Source: Ruminococcus sp. (lineage in GTDB: Bacteria > Bacillota > Clostridia > Oscillospirales > Ruminococcaceae). Taken from it: a stretch of 64,000 nucleotides of DNA. The stretch lies in assembly GCA_017519415.1 (NCBI GenBank), contig JAFWSI010000007.1, positions 37,071 to 101,070 of the forward strand, written 5' to 3'. The position numbers and the translations under genes were made by a program. The notes beneath the pieces are model-generated. The model was not told the DNA's origin. It saw nothing but the letters and a program-made list of their open reading frames with translations, and did no database searches. The stretch's first letter is position 1; the number at the start of each line of letters is the position of its first letter. Below, one piece after another: positions 50,915 through 59,173 of the stretch.

Positions 50915-53863
50915 TTATTGTGCAAGCTTTGCAAAGTCGGCTATGATACCGAGGAGGAACTTCTGTACAGAGGAAGCGTCCTGATTAGTGAGGCCGTTCC
51001 TGTCAACGTCGCCGTTGGTCTTTCCCTGCTCGGTTATGTGGTGAGCATCCGTACCGTTTACGCCGTACTTGTTGGGATTGCAGATAGACTGCATTATGAG
51101 CACCGCGTCGGACATATCCACCTGACCGTCGCAGTTTGCGTCGCCTGCGACAGCTTTTGCCTTTTTAAGACGTATGTACACATACTGGGCGCCCTCCGAA
51201 CCGCCGTCATGGAATACTACATCATCTTCATTGAAAATATAACCCTCTGCCTTTACGTTGAAGCCGTAGAAGGAAATGCCGTCCGCGTCCTTGTACTCCG
51301 AGAAATCATGTATTATGGGATTTCCGTCGGCCGTATTGTATATGTAGGCGGGTGCGGCATAAATCTCCCTGCCGTCTGCCTGTTTATAGGTTATGGTGCC
51401 TGCGAAGGTCACTACGGCATTGTTTATGCGCTCGTCCGTCTCCTTGTCAGCTACGGTGATAACGTAGGTATACGGCTTGATCTTGTCCTCCTCCTTCAGA
51501 AAGGCTACGGAGTATTTCAGATCAATATCTATATCATGGCTGCCGTCGAAATACGTTCCGCTGTACATCAGCATATAGCTTCCCGCCGGGATCTCACCCG
51601 CATTTTCTCCATTCCAGTGAGCGCCGTTTTCACCTACGATATTTGCCCCTCTGGGATCGAGGGTGATGTTCTCAACGATAAAGGGCTCGCCGTAAATGAT
51701 GCCCGCTTCACTTCCGCCCTCTGCCTCCTGCCAGTAGGTCCTCGAGCGCACCTTTACGGAAACACCCGAAAGATCGAGCTCTTCGCCTACGGTATAGGTG
51801 GTCTTTGCGGGATAGGAGAGTACCTCCATTACATAGTAAGAAGGCTTCATCGTTATGGTTACCAGCGGCTTTGTGACCGTGGTAGTGGTTGTGGTAACGG
51901 AATTGTCCTTATAGGTGATGTCCTGCTGGAATCTCAAGTAATAAGACGAACCGTTGCCGAAGTAAATATAATCGCTGAACGAAAGGGTGTATCTGCCTGC
52001 CGGAACGGTATTTGCATTTTTACCGTTATATTCAGCTCCGTTTTCACCCGTTAAGGTCGCACCTGCCGAATAAAGCCAAACATCATCATATATCGTGGAC
52101 GGACCGTAGAAATATCCTGCCTGGTTTCCGTTTACCTGCTGCCATGGAGTGACTGTACGCGCTTTTACCGATAATCCCGAGAAATCAAGCTCCTCGCCTA
52201 CAGTATATTCTGTTTTGGTGGGATATGCGAGTATCTCCTGTACTTCCACAGTCGGCATAAGCGTGATCGTGTATACAGGCTCTGAGGTCGTCGTAGCAGT
52301 CGTTGTAGTCGTGGTTGTGGGCTCGGTGACAGTCGTGGTTGTCACGGGCTCGCTGCTGCCGAATTTAAAGTCTGCGTTTATCTCGCTCACCTGCTTTGCA
52401 AGTGCGGGCATAGACTCCGGATCGCCGCCGTAGAGGTTCGCAATGCCTGCGCAGGCTATTGCAAAGCAGCCGTTGTAATCAAGAGCGCCCTCGGTGTACT
52501 GATACTTGTCGGTCTGATCCTGATAGCCGCTGGTATCGTCGCCGCCCACAAGAAGTCCGTAAGCGGTATACTTTGCGGAGGGATTGGAGGAAGCGCCTGC
52601 GCTGTCCGTACCCGGATTGGCTGCCCGGTGGTGGATATGCACGGGCCACTTGCTGCCGTAGCCGAGAAGGAAGCTGTAGCCGAGGCTGTTGTCGCCGAGG
52701 ATATGCTCCATCTGGTACTTTGCAGCCTTTGCATACGTTGCGTCCTTGTCGCCGTTCGCAAGTGCAATGGCGTCCATCTGCTTTGCGCAGTTGTATCTCG
52801 AAGCGCCCCAGCCGCTGGCATTGTAAGTGCCCACGGTAAGGTCGCCCTGCTTCTGGAGCTCTGTCTTCAGCTCGTCGGCAAAGACCTGATCGCCCGTAGC
52901 CTTGTACATCATGGCTGCATAGCCCTGCCATACCTTGTTCCAGCAGTATACCCAGCCGTCGTACAGACTGTTTCCGTAGTCGCCGTTCTTCGGAACGTAG
53001 GAGGGCTTGGTGCCTGCATTGTTAATCCACAGCCACGCCTGAGCCATTGCCTCTTCGTCCTGATACTGGGCATCGGTTCCGTAAAAGCTTGCAAGTCCGC
53101 CGCCCTCGTTGCCCACATACTTCTGACCGAAGGCAAGCAGCGCCTTTGAATACTTGAGACACTTGTCGGCATATTCCGGATCGGAGTCCTTTACCACATA
53201 TGCCGTTCCCGCAAGGCCTGCCGCCATTTCGCAGCATACCGCGGAGTTATTGCCGCCCGGTGTGAGCCAGTATACATCTCTCGTATAGGTCTGCACCTCG
53301 GGAGCCGACCATATTCCGTGGTCGGTATCGCCGTTTGCCACAACGTGAGCGACTGCCGCCACATTGCCCGAGCCGTCAAGGAAGGTGGTCTTCATAAGGT
53401 AATCCGCGCCCCATTTCAGCTCGTATATTAGGTGATCCTTGCAGGCTGCCTTTTCATATATCCCGGGATTGAGATACTCGGAAAGGGCAAGGCTGTTTAT
53501 GCCGAAGCCTATGGTAAGATTGAATTTGATATGATCGCCCGCGTCATGGAAGCCGCCTGAAAGATCCACCTTTCCGTCGCCGTCGGGATCTGCTGCCGAT
53601 CTTGCGGAGCCGCTGAGGCTGCCCACCGAGGCATTGCCGTCGTAGGTATGGCAGTCCCCTCTCCATGTGAGCGGTCCGTCGGTTATACCGCTTCCGCAGG
53701 CATTGGCGTCATACATATAAAGCGACATCGCCAGCGCCTTGTAGTAGTCGTTATCGGCTGCGCTGACCGTCTGCGGTACAGCCGTAAAGACAGATGTGAC
53801 CGCTACCACGGCAGATGCCGCGGCAGAAACGATTTTTTTAAATATCCCTCTCTCTGTTTTCAT
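50915..53863 (-). CDS. GH9 endoglucanase with two Big_3-like modules and dockerin
   Basis: 982 residues: signal peptide (about 1-36), GH9 domain (about 38-480) with GFHDAGDH (catalytic Asp 107/110), HIHHRAANP near 409 and acid Glu 458 in YTEGALDYNG. A Thr linker leads to two related modules (about 535-665 and 675-795) that begin with YPTKTEYTVGEELDFSGLSV and YPAKTTYTVGEELDLSGVSV, as in Big_3-type Ig domains. A further beta module (about 800-905) and a dockerin follow (GDANCDGQVDMSDAVLIMQS; second loop DVDRNGLTNQDASS). Start ATG follows GAGAGGAG. An endo- or processive cellulase of a cellulosome; the mode cannot be told. Confidence 0.94.
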   Translation of the reverse strand: MKTERGIFKKIVSAAASAVVAVTSVFTAVPQTVSAADNDYYKALAMSLYMYDANACGSGITDGPLTWRGDCHTYDGNASVGSLSGSARSAADPDGDGKVDLSGGFHDAGDHIKFNLTIGFGINSLALSEYLNPGIYEKAACKDHLIYELKWGADYLMKTTFLDGSGNVAAVAHVVANGDTDHGIWSAPEVQTYTRDVYWLTPGGNNSAVCCEMAAGLAGTAYVVKDSDPEYADKCLKYSKALLAFGQKYVGNEGGGLASFYGTDAQYQDEEAMAQAWLWINNAGTKPSYVPKNGDYGNSLYDGWVYCWNKVWQGYAAMMYKATGDQVFADELKTELQKQGDLTVGTYNASGWGASRYNCAKQMDAIALANGDKDATYAKAAKYQMEHILGDNSLGYSFLLGYGSKWPVHIHHRAANPGTDSAGASSNPSAKYTAYGLLVGGDDTSGYQDQTDKYQYTEGALDYNGCFAIACAGIANLYGGDPESMPALAKQVSEINADFKFGSSEPVTTTTVTEPTTTTTTTATTTSEPVYTITLMPTVEVQEILAYPTKTEYTVGEELDFSGLSVKARTVTPWQQVNGNQAGYFYGPSTIYDDVWLYSAGATLTGENGAEYNGKNANTVPAGRYTLSFSDYIYFGNGSSYYLRFQQDITYKDNSVTTTTTTVTKPLVTITMKPSYYVMEVLSYPAKTTYTVGEELDLSGVSVKVRSRTYWQEAEGGSEAGIIYGEPFIVENITLDPRGANIVGENGAHWNGENAGEIPAGSYMLMYSGTYFDGSHDIDIDLKYSVAFLKEEDKIKPYTYVITVADKETDERINNAVVTFAGTITYKQADGREIYAAPAYIYNTADGNPIIHDFSEYKDADGISFYGFNVKAEGYIFNEDDVVFHDGGSEGAQYVYIRLKKAKAVAGDANCDGQVDMSDAVLIMQSICNPNKYGVNGTDAHHITEQGKTNGDVDRNGLTNQDASSVQKFLLGIIADFAKLAQ

Positions 53864-53932
53864 GTCCTTTACTCCTCTCAGTGTTTTTTGTGCAAGGGAG
53901 CCGACCCTGTGGTCATAGCTCCTATGATAGCA

Positions 53933-53964
53933 TTATAACATATAAGCGAAGCGTTATGTTATAA
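53933..53964. promoter_or_regulatory. Inverted repeat next to the second GH9 gene start
   Basis: Perfect 10-nt arms TTATAACATA and TATGTTATAA with a 12-nt loop. The left arm carries a minus-strand TATAAT (53937-53932) about 70 nt before the ATG. Confidence 0.5.
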
Positions 53965-54024
53965 CCGTCCGATCGCGGGGAGCAGATCTGAGATCTGCGT
54001 ATCCGCAAGGACATTCAGATAAAT

Positions 54025-54050
54025 TATAATGTCCTGATAAGAACATTATA
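54025..54050. promoter_or_regulatory. Distal inverted repeat upstream of the second GH9 gene
   Basis: Perfect 8-nt arms TATAATGT and ACATTATA with a 10-nt spacer (CCTGATAAGA). It resembles the element at 50684-50708 upstream of the other GH9 gene (both have ATAATGTCCT then AAG then ACAT). Confidence 0.45.
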
Positions 54051-54190
54051 ACATATTCCGGTAAGAATGTGTGGATTTTTTGTATATTTATGCACAAAAC
54101 GTCCCATTTTCAGCGAATGTATCAAAGGGCAGTTCCAGCCTTTGGCGGTTTTTACCATAATAAAAAGCCTGTATCTTGAACTCTGTGGAC

Positions 54191-54225
54191 AAAAGATCCC
54201 GCAGACGTAGAACGTCTGCGGGATC
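54191..54225 (-). terminator. Terminator of the rnhA-nifS-nifU operon
   Basis: Stem GATCCCGCAGACGT/ACGTCTGCGGGATC followed by TTTTGTCC on the minus strand. Confidence 0.85.
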
Positions 54226-54242
54226 GGCAGATACTGCATTTA

Positions 54243-54659
54243 TTATTCCTCGGGCTCCTTTATCTCGCCCACTATGGGGAGGGGGTCTATGCCCTGCTTT
54301 GTATAGTAGTCCGAAAGGGCGGATCTTACTGCCTGCTCGGCAAGGACTGAGCAGTGTACCTTTACCGCCGGAAGTCCGTCGAGAGCCTCCACAACAGCCT
54401 GATTAGTCAGCTTCAGGGCGTCCTCTATGGACTTGCCTTTTATGAGCTCCGTTGCCATTGAAGATGTGGCAACAGCCGCTCCGCAGCCGAAGGTCTTGAA
54501 TTTCGCGTCGGTAATGATACCGTCGTCGATCTTCAGGTACATCTTCATTATATCTCCGCACTTGGCGTTTCCGATCTCTCCCACGCCGTCCGCGTCCTCT
54601 ATCTCTCCCACATTTCTCGGATTGGAGAAATGATCCATTACCTTTTCACTGTAAAGCAT
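54243..54659 (-). CDS. nifU: Iron-sulfur cluster scaffold, NifU/IscU type
   Basis: 138 residues of the U-type scaffold that assembles Fe-S clusters with sulfur from the desulfurase. The three ligand Cys are in GNAKCGDIM (near 34), FGCGAA (near 59) and KVHCSVLAEQA (near 103). The family start MLYSEKVMDHFSNPRNVGE is intact, and the C-terminal tail is short. It is last in rnhA-nifS-(EF-Tu-D2)-nifU. Confidence 0.93.
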   Translation of the reverse strand: MLYSEKVMDHFSNPRNVGEIEDADGVGEIGNAKCGDIMKMYLKIDDGIITDAKFKTFGCGAAVATSSMATELIKGKSIEDALKLTNQAVVEALDGLPAVKVHCSVLAEQAVRSALSDYYTKQGIDPLPIVGEIKEPEE

Positions 54660-54686
54660 TTTTTACTTCCTTTCTGTTCGGCAGCT

Positions 54687-55082
54687 TTATTTCTTGATAA
54701 TATCGTTCCTGCTTACCTGCTTCCTGTCAACGCCCTTAAGGATAAAGCCTGCGTTGGCGCCCTCGGATACCGAATTGCAGACCTTGCGGAACTGCTCTAT
54801 TCCCATTATCTCAGTATCTATCTTACCATTGTGTCCGCGGTCGATAACCACCTTGTCTCCGACAGTGAAAACTCCGCCTGTCACCGTGCCCGTCACAACA
54901 GTTCCCCTGCCCGATATGCTGAACACGTCGCTTACGACGAACTCAGCGTAGGTACCGTCGGCAACTCCCGACTGAGGGGTGTAATAATTCTCGTATTCCC
55001 GGAGCTCCTTCTCGTCGTCCGTGAGTATATCCTTGCTGCCGCTTCCGCGCAGCCTGTTCTTCAGATCGTCAAGAAATCCCAT
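54687..55082 (-). CDS. Stand-alone EF-Tu domain II-like protein in the Fe-S operon
   Basis: 131 residues. After a helical, charged N-terminus (MGFLDDLKNRLRGSGSKDIL) it carries a beta-barrel region (about 42-131) resembling EF-Tu/translation factor domain II: VSDVFSISGRGTVVTGTVTGG, VGDKVVIDR, GIEQFRKV and GFILKGVDRKQVSRND. There is no GTPase domain. The ATG at 55082 follows AGGAGG; a longer frame into nifS is rejected. It sits between nifS and nifU with gaps of 11 and 27 nt, so coexpression is very likely. The function is not known to me; a role in targeting or in cluster transfer is speculation. Confidence 0.8.
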   Translation of the reverse strand: MGFLDDLKNRLRGSGSKDILTDDEKELREYENYYTPQSGVADGTYAEFVVSDVFSISGRGTVVTGTVTGGVFTVGDKVVIDRGHNGKIDTEIMGIEQFRKVCNSVSEGANAGFILKGVDRKQVSRNDIIKK

Positions 55083-55093
55083 ACAGCTCCTCC

Positions 55094-56284
55094 TTACTCG
55101 TATTTTTCGCCCTTCATCATGCGCTCCCAAACGGGTGACATGGCACGGAGCCTTTCAACCACCTTCGGTACGGTCTCAAGTATATAATCCACGTCCTCGT
55201 CGGTCACGTCCTCCTCTATGGAAAGTCTCAGGGAGCCGTGGGCTACCGCATGGACAAGTCCTATGGAGAGCAGTACATGGGAGGGATCAAGGGAGCCCGA
55301 TGTGCAGGCAGAGCCCGATGAAGCGCATATGCCGTTTATATCCAGCATGAGCAGCAGGGACTCTCCCTCTATTCCCTCAAAGGAAATGTTCAGGTTTCCC
55401 GGCAGGCGCTTTTCCCTGTCGCCGTTGAGGCGGGTATAGGGTATCTCAAGAAGCCCGTCTATCAGGCGGTTCCTCCTGGGTGTGATAATGTCAGCCTTTT
55501 CCGCGATATTGCGTGTGGCAGCTTCTATTGCAACGCCGAGGCCCACGATAGCGGGAACGTTTTCCGTACCCGCACGCTTTCCGCGCTCCTGACCGCCGCC
55601 GTGGATAAGGTTGGGAAGAACTATGCCCTTGCGGATATAAAGGGCTCCTATGCCCTTCTGCGCATGTATCTTATGTCCCGAAAGAGAAAGCATATCTATC
55701 CCCTGTCTGCGGACGTCTATCTCAACGTGTCCTACAGCCTGTACAGCGTCCGTGTGGAAAAGGACCCCCTTTTCATTGCACACGGCAGCTATCTCCTCAA
55801 TGGGCTGTATTGTTCCTATCTCGTTGTTTGCATACATTATGGTGACGAGAGCCGTGTCCTCGCGTATAGCCTTCCTTACATCCTCGGGATCGATGAGTCC
55901 CTTGTCGCTTACGGGGACATAGGTCACTTCAAAGCCGTGCTTTTCAAGGTATTCACAGGTGTGGAGGACTGCATGGTGCTCGAAAACGGAGGTGATTATG
56001 TGCTTCCTTCCCTTCTTTGCCATCATCTCCGCCGTGCCCTTTATCGCCCAGTTGTCCGATTCGGAGCCGCAGCTGGTGAAGTATATCTCTCTCGGCTCCG
56101 CTCCGATAGCCTTTGCCACCTTTTCACGGGCAAGCTCCACATCTCTCTGGGCGTCGCGTCCCAGCTTGTATATGCTCGACGCATTGCCGTAGGCAGTACG
56201 GAAATACGGCAGCATAGCCTCCAGCACTTCCTCGGATACTGCCGTGGTAGCGGCATTGTCTGCGTATATGAACCTTTTTTCCAA
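55094..56284 (-). CDS. nifS: Cysteine desulfurase
   Basis: A 396-residue PLP enzyme of the NifS/IscS class that releases sulfur from cysteine for Fe-S assembly. It has the start [33 protein letters not shown], the PLP Lys in [19 protein letters not shown] and the sulfur-accepting Cys in SSGSACTSG. The start is a TTG at 56284 with GGAGG 8 nt upstream and no better ATG. It follows rnhA by 12 nt. Confidence 0.95.
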   Translation of the reverse strand: MEKRFIYADNAATTAVSEEVLEAMLPYFRTAYGNASSIYKLGRDAQRDVELAREKVAKAIGAEPREIYFTSCGSESDNWAIKGTAEMMAKKGRKHIITSVFEHHAVLHTCEYLEKHGFEVTYVPVSDKGLIDPEDVRKAIREDTALVTIMYANNEIGTIQPIEEIAAVCNEKGVLFHTDAVQAVGHVEIDVRRQGIDMLSLSGHKIHAQKGIGALYIRKGIVLPNLIHGGGQERGKRAGTENVPAIVGLGVAIEAATRNIAEKADIITPRRNRLIDGLLEIPYTRLNGDREKRLPGNLNISFEGIEGESLLLMLDINGICASSGSACTSGSLDPSHVLLSIGLVHAVAHGSLRLSIEEDVTDEDVDYILETVPKVVERLRAMSPVWERMMKGEKYE

Positions 56285-56296
56285 TGGTATTTCCTC

Positions 56297-56746
56297 CTAT
56301 TTTGAATGTAGGTCGCGCTGCTCTACCGCAAGGCGGTCGCAGCGCTCGTTTTCGGGGTGGCCTGCGTGTCCCTTCACCCAGTTGAAGGTGACGTCGTGCT
56401 TTTCCAGCAGGGGCAGGAGCTGCTCCCACAGATCAACATTCAGAGCGGGCTTCCTGTCGGCCTTTTTCCAGCCGTTTTTCTGCCAGCCGTATACCCAGCC
56501 CTTTGTGACGCTGTCCACAACGTATTTACTGTCGGTGGTAAGCAGCACCTTACAGGGCTCTTTAAGAGCGGAAAGCCCCGTGATAACGCCGAGGAGCTCC
56601 ATTCTGTTGTTGGTGGTGGCACTGTCGCCCCCCGAAAGCTCCTTTTCAACGCTGCCGAAGCGGAGCACCACTCCGTAGCCGCCGGGTCCGGGGTTGCCGC
56701 TGCAGGCGCCGTCCGTGAATATCTCAACTGTTTTTATCGGTCTCAC
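56297..56746 (-). CDS. rnhA: Ribonuclease HI
   Basis: 149 residues; it cleaves RNA in RNA-DNA hybrids. The DEDD carboxylates are seen in [18 protein letters not shown] (Asp), [10 protein letters not shown] (Glu), [11 protein letters not shown] (Asp) and the late NERCDRLA (Asp). The family motifs [14 protein letters not shown] and [14 protein letters not shown] are intact. The start is a GTG; its ribosome site is poor, so the exact start is less sure. First gene of the nifS-nifU operon. Confidence 0.93.
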   Translation of the reverse strand: MRPIKTVEIFTDGACSGNPGPGGYGVVLRFGSVEKELSGGDSATTNNRMELLGVITGLSALKEPCKVLLTTDSKYVVDSVTKGWVYGWQKNGWKKADRKPALNVDLWEQLLPLLEKHDVTFNWVKGHAGHPENERCDRLAVEQRDLHSK

Positions 56747-56770
56747 CTCTGAAAACTCATAATCAATAAT

Positions 56771-56799
56771 ATTTTACATGAAAATATATACAAAATCAA
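56771..56799 (-). promoter_or_regulatory. Promoter of rnhA-nifS-nifU
   Basis: TTGATT (56799-56794), 17-nt spacer, TAAAAT (56776-56771). Confidence 0.6.
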
Positions 56800-56858
56800 T
56801 AGGTGTTAACCTGAGTGAACACAAACGGAGTTTTACAGCACTAACTAATGCGTATGAT

Positions 56859-56883
56859 AAAGGGCGGCCCATGCCGCCCTTTT
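56859..56883 (-). terminator. Terminator of proS
   Basis: Stem AAAGGGCGGC/GCCGCCCTTT with a 5-nt loop; T-rich on the minus strand. Confidence 0.8.
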
Positions 56884-56962
56884 ATGATGTGATTATCTGC
56901 ACGGACAGATATATCCGCAGATACTTGGTTCCTTACCCTGCTAACAGCTAAAGGCTATAGGC

Positions 56963-58408
56963 TTAATAAGCCTTGCCCCAGTATACCATGCACTTCGCAG
57001 GCTTGCCGCAGCATACGCACTTGTCGCTGAGCTGCTCCTGATCGAAGGGGATACATCTTGAGCCTACGCCGGTTTTTTCCTTCACCTCGTCCTCGCAGGC
57101 CTCGTCGCCGCACCACATAGCCTTTACAAAGCCGTCGCCCTTTTCGTTGAGAGCTGCATTTATCTCGTCGATAGTCGTGCAGGCATAGGTCCTGTTTGCA
57201 CGGTTCTCCGCCGCCTTTGCGAACATACCCTCGGGTATCTCCTTTTCAAGGAGCGCCTTTACATATACCGCAAGGTCGCCCAGCGCCACCGTCTTCTTCT
57301 CGCCGCTGTAGCGCACGGCCACTACGCACTGGTTTTCCTCTATGTCACGGGGTCCTATCTCGATACGCACAGGTACTCCCTTCATTTCGTACTCCGCGAA
57401 CTTCCAGCCCGGCGAGTTCTCGCTGTCGTCCAGCTTTACTCTGATACCTGCTGCCTTGAGCTCATTAAAGAGCTCGCCTGCCTTTTCAAGAACGCCCTCC
57501 TTGTGCTGGGCGATAGGCACGATGACTGCCTGTACGGGAGCTACGGCAGGGGGAAGAACAAGTCCGCTGTTGTCGCCGTGGGTCATGATGACTGCGCCGA
57601 TAAGACGGGTGGTAACGCCCCAGCTGGTCTGGTGGGGATTTACTCTCTTGTTTTCCTTGTCGGTATACTCGATGCCGAAGGCCTTTGCAAAGCCGTCGCC
57701 GAAATAGTGTGAGGTGCCAGCCTGAAGCGCCTTGCCGTCGTGCATGAGAGCTTCGATAGCGTAGGTGGAAACAGCTCCCGCGAACTTGTCGCTCTCTGTC
57801 TTCTTGCCCTTTATAACAGGCATGGCAAGGGACTTCTCACAGAAATCAGCGTATACGTTGAGCATACGCTCTGTCTCCTCCACAGCCTCCTCGGCTGTTG
57901 CGTGTATGGTATGTCCCTCCTGCCACAGGAACTCCCTTGAACGGAGGAAGGGACGTGTGGTCTTTTCCCAGCGTACAACGCTTACCCACTGATTGTAGAG
58001 CTTGGGCAGGTCACGGTAGGAATGAACTATATTTGCGTAGTGCTCGCAGAAAAGGGTCTCTGAGGTAGGACGGACGCAGAGCCTGTCCTCAAGCTTCTCG
58101 TTTCCGCCGTGAGTTACCCAGGCAACCTCGGGAGCAAAGCCCTCAACGTGGTCCTTTTCCTTCTGAAGAAGACTCTCGGGGATAAACATGGGCATGCAGA
58201 CATTCTCATGGCCTGTTTCCTTGAAGGTGGTGTCGAGTATCCTCTGCATATTCTCCCATATAGCGTAGCCGTAGGGACGAATGACCATACAGCCCTTTAC
58301 GCTTGTGTACTCGATAAGCTCCGCCTTTTTGCAGATGTCGGTATACCACTGAGCAAAATCCTCGTCCATTGAGGTTATCTCGGATACCAGCTTTTTATCC
58401 TTTGCCAT
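56963..58408 (-). CDS. proS: Prolyl-tRNA synthetase, archaeal/eukaryote-like short type
   Basis: 481 residues, the class that lacks the inserted editing domain of the long bacterial enzyme. Class II motifs are present: motif 1 region near [14 protein letters not shown], motif 2 [21 protein letters not shown] and motif 3 [16 protein letters not shown]. The C-terminal zinc domain keeps four Cys ([25 protein letters not shown]), and the chain ends in Tyr as typical. It charges tRNA-Pro; tRNA-Pro is at 18.3 kb. Monocistronic. Confidence 0.95.
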   Translation of the reverse strand: MAKDKKLVSEITSMDEDFAQWYTDICKKAELIEYTSVKGCMVIRPYGYAIWENMQRILDTTFKETGHENVCMPMFIPESLLQKEKDHVEGFAPEVAWVTHGGNEKLEDRLCVRPTSETLFCEHYANIVHSYRDLPKLYNQWVSVVRWEKTTRPFLRSREFLWQEGHTIHATAEEAVEETERMLNVYADFCEKSLAMPVIKGKKTESDKFAGAVSTYAIEALMHDGKALQAGTSHYFGDGFAKAFGIEYTDKENKRVNPHQTSWGVTTRLIGAVIMTHGDNSGLVLPPAVAPVQAVIVPIAQHKEGVLEKAGELFNELKAAGIRVKLDDSENSPGWKFAEYEMKGVPVRIEIGPRDIEENQCVVAVRYSGEKKTVALGDLAVYVKALLEKEIPEGMFAKAAENRANRTYACTTIDEINAALNEKGDGFVKAMWCGDEACEDEVKEKTGVGSRCIPFDQEQLSDKCVCCGKPAKCMVYWGKAY

Positions 58409-58448
58409 ATATATGACCTCTTTCCGTTATATTTCAATAGATATAAAC

Positions 58449-58477
58449 ATTATAACATCTATTACGCCCGTTGTCAA
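58449..58477 (-). promoter_or_regulatory. proS promoter
   Basis: TTGACA (58477-58472), 17-nt spacer, TATAAT (58454-58449). Confidence 0.75.
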
Positions 58478-58568
58478 TTAAAAAAGGCAGGGCAGACTGC
58501 GGTTTTTATGTATGCCCTCCCTGTTCAGTATACGCTCACGCCCGCGGAAAAACGGGGTATGTACGATA

Positions 58569-58598
58569 AAAGGGCTGCACCTTATCCGTGTAGCCCTT
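58569..58598 (-). terminator. Terminator after the ORF remnant (possibly also GH10)
   Basis: Stem TAAGGGCT(A)/(G)AGCCCTTA-type hairpin (minus strand AGGGCTAC...GCAGCCCTTT), followed by TTTTATC. Confidence 0.65.
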
Positions 58599-58622
58599 AT
58601 AACTTTTTTTACCCGGTAAAAC

Positions 58623-59072
58623 TCATTGCTTTGTTACAATGCCTATTTCACCGTTTTCAAAAATGAATTCGCCCACCTTTGAGCCCATAGGCATAACCAC
58701 CAGGTCTTCATCGTTATCTCCGTGCAATGATACCATTGCCGTATAGAAGCCGATCTTTCCGTCTTCGACCTTCAGAGCAAGATCATTGTTATAACATCTG
58801 GAATAATAAAAGTGAAAGACCTCTTCCCAAGCTGTGTCAAAATATGCCACCTCGGATACACGTGTTCCGCCGATCGTCCACGAAAACGTATAATATACCT
58901 CTATCGCGCCGTCACCGTTAAGATCAGCAGCGGCCAGCGAAGTTACTCCGTATGGTCCGGAGCCGTACCCGAGATAGTGCATTTTTCCGTTATATAAAAT
59001 ATAGCTGTCACAGCTCTTACAGAATCTGTATACATCAAATCCGTATTTTTCGGTCTCCTGCTTAATAGTCAT
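58623..59072 (-). pseudogene. ORF remnant of a secreted-protein-like gene (FG-GAP/VCBS-like)
   Basis: The open part codes 149 residues from an ATG at 59072 that has no ribosome site. It holds an AAADLNGDGAIEVYYTFSW stretch like FG-GAP/integrin-type calcium motifs and beta strands typical of Ruminococcus hypothetical proteins. In the same frame, coding-like sequence (SLDNF, TAG, DIAKAHPDDSCYRM) continues upstream with a TAG at 59114-59112. There is neither signal peptide nor start for it. This suggests a 5'-truncated or stopped gene downstream of GH10; a short intact protein remains possible. Confidence 0.55.
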
Positions 59073-59173
59073 CCTATAACAGCTGTCATCGGGGTGAGCC
59101 TTTGCAATATCCTAAAAATTATCGAGGGACAGCGGCACATTATCAGCCCATATCATCAATGTGCCGAGCTCTG

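Larger units (their letters stand above)
53864..54242. other. Intergenic region upstream of the second GH9 gene, 379 nt
   Basis: It contains an inverted repeat at 53933-53964 (TTATAACATA/TATGTTATAA), another at 54025-54050 (TATAATGT/ACATTATA) and the nifU terminator at 54191-54225. A GGACATT...AATGTCC pair also spans 54019-54034. No gene is seen. Confidence 0.65.

Noticed and set aside
47915-53863. The two GH9 genes as one operon
   Set aside because: A strong terminator (50873-50902) and separate upstream regions divide them.
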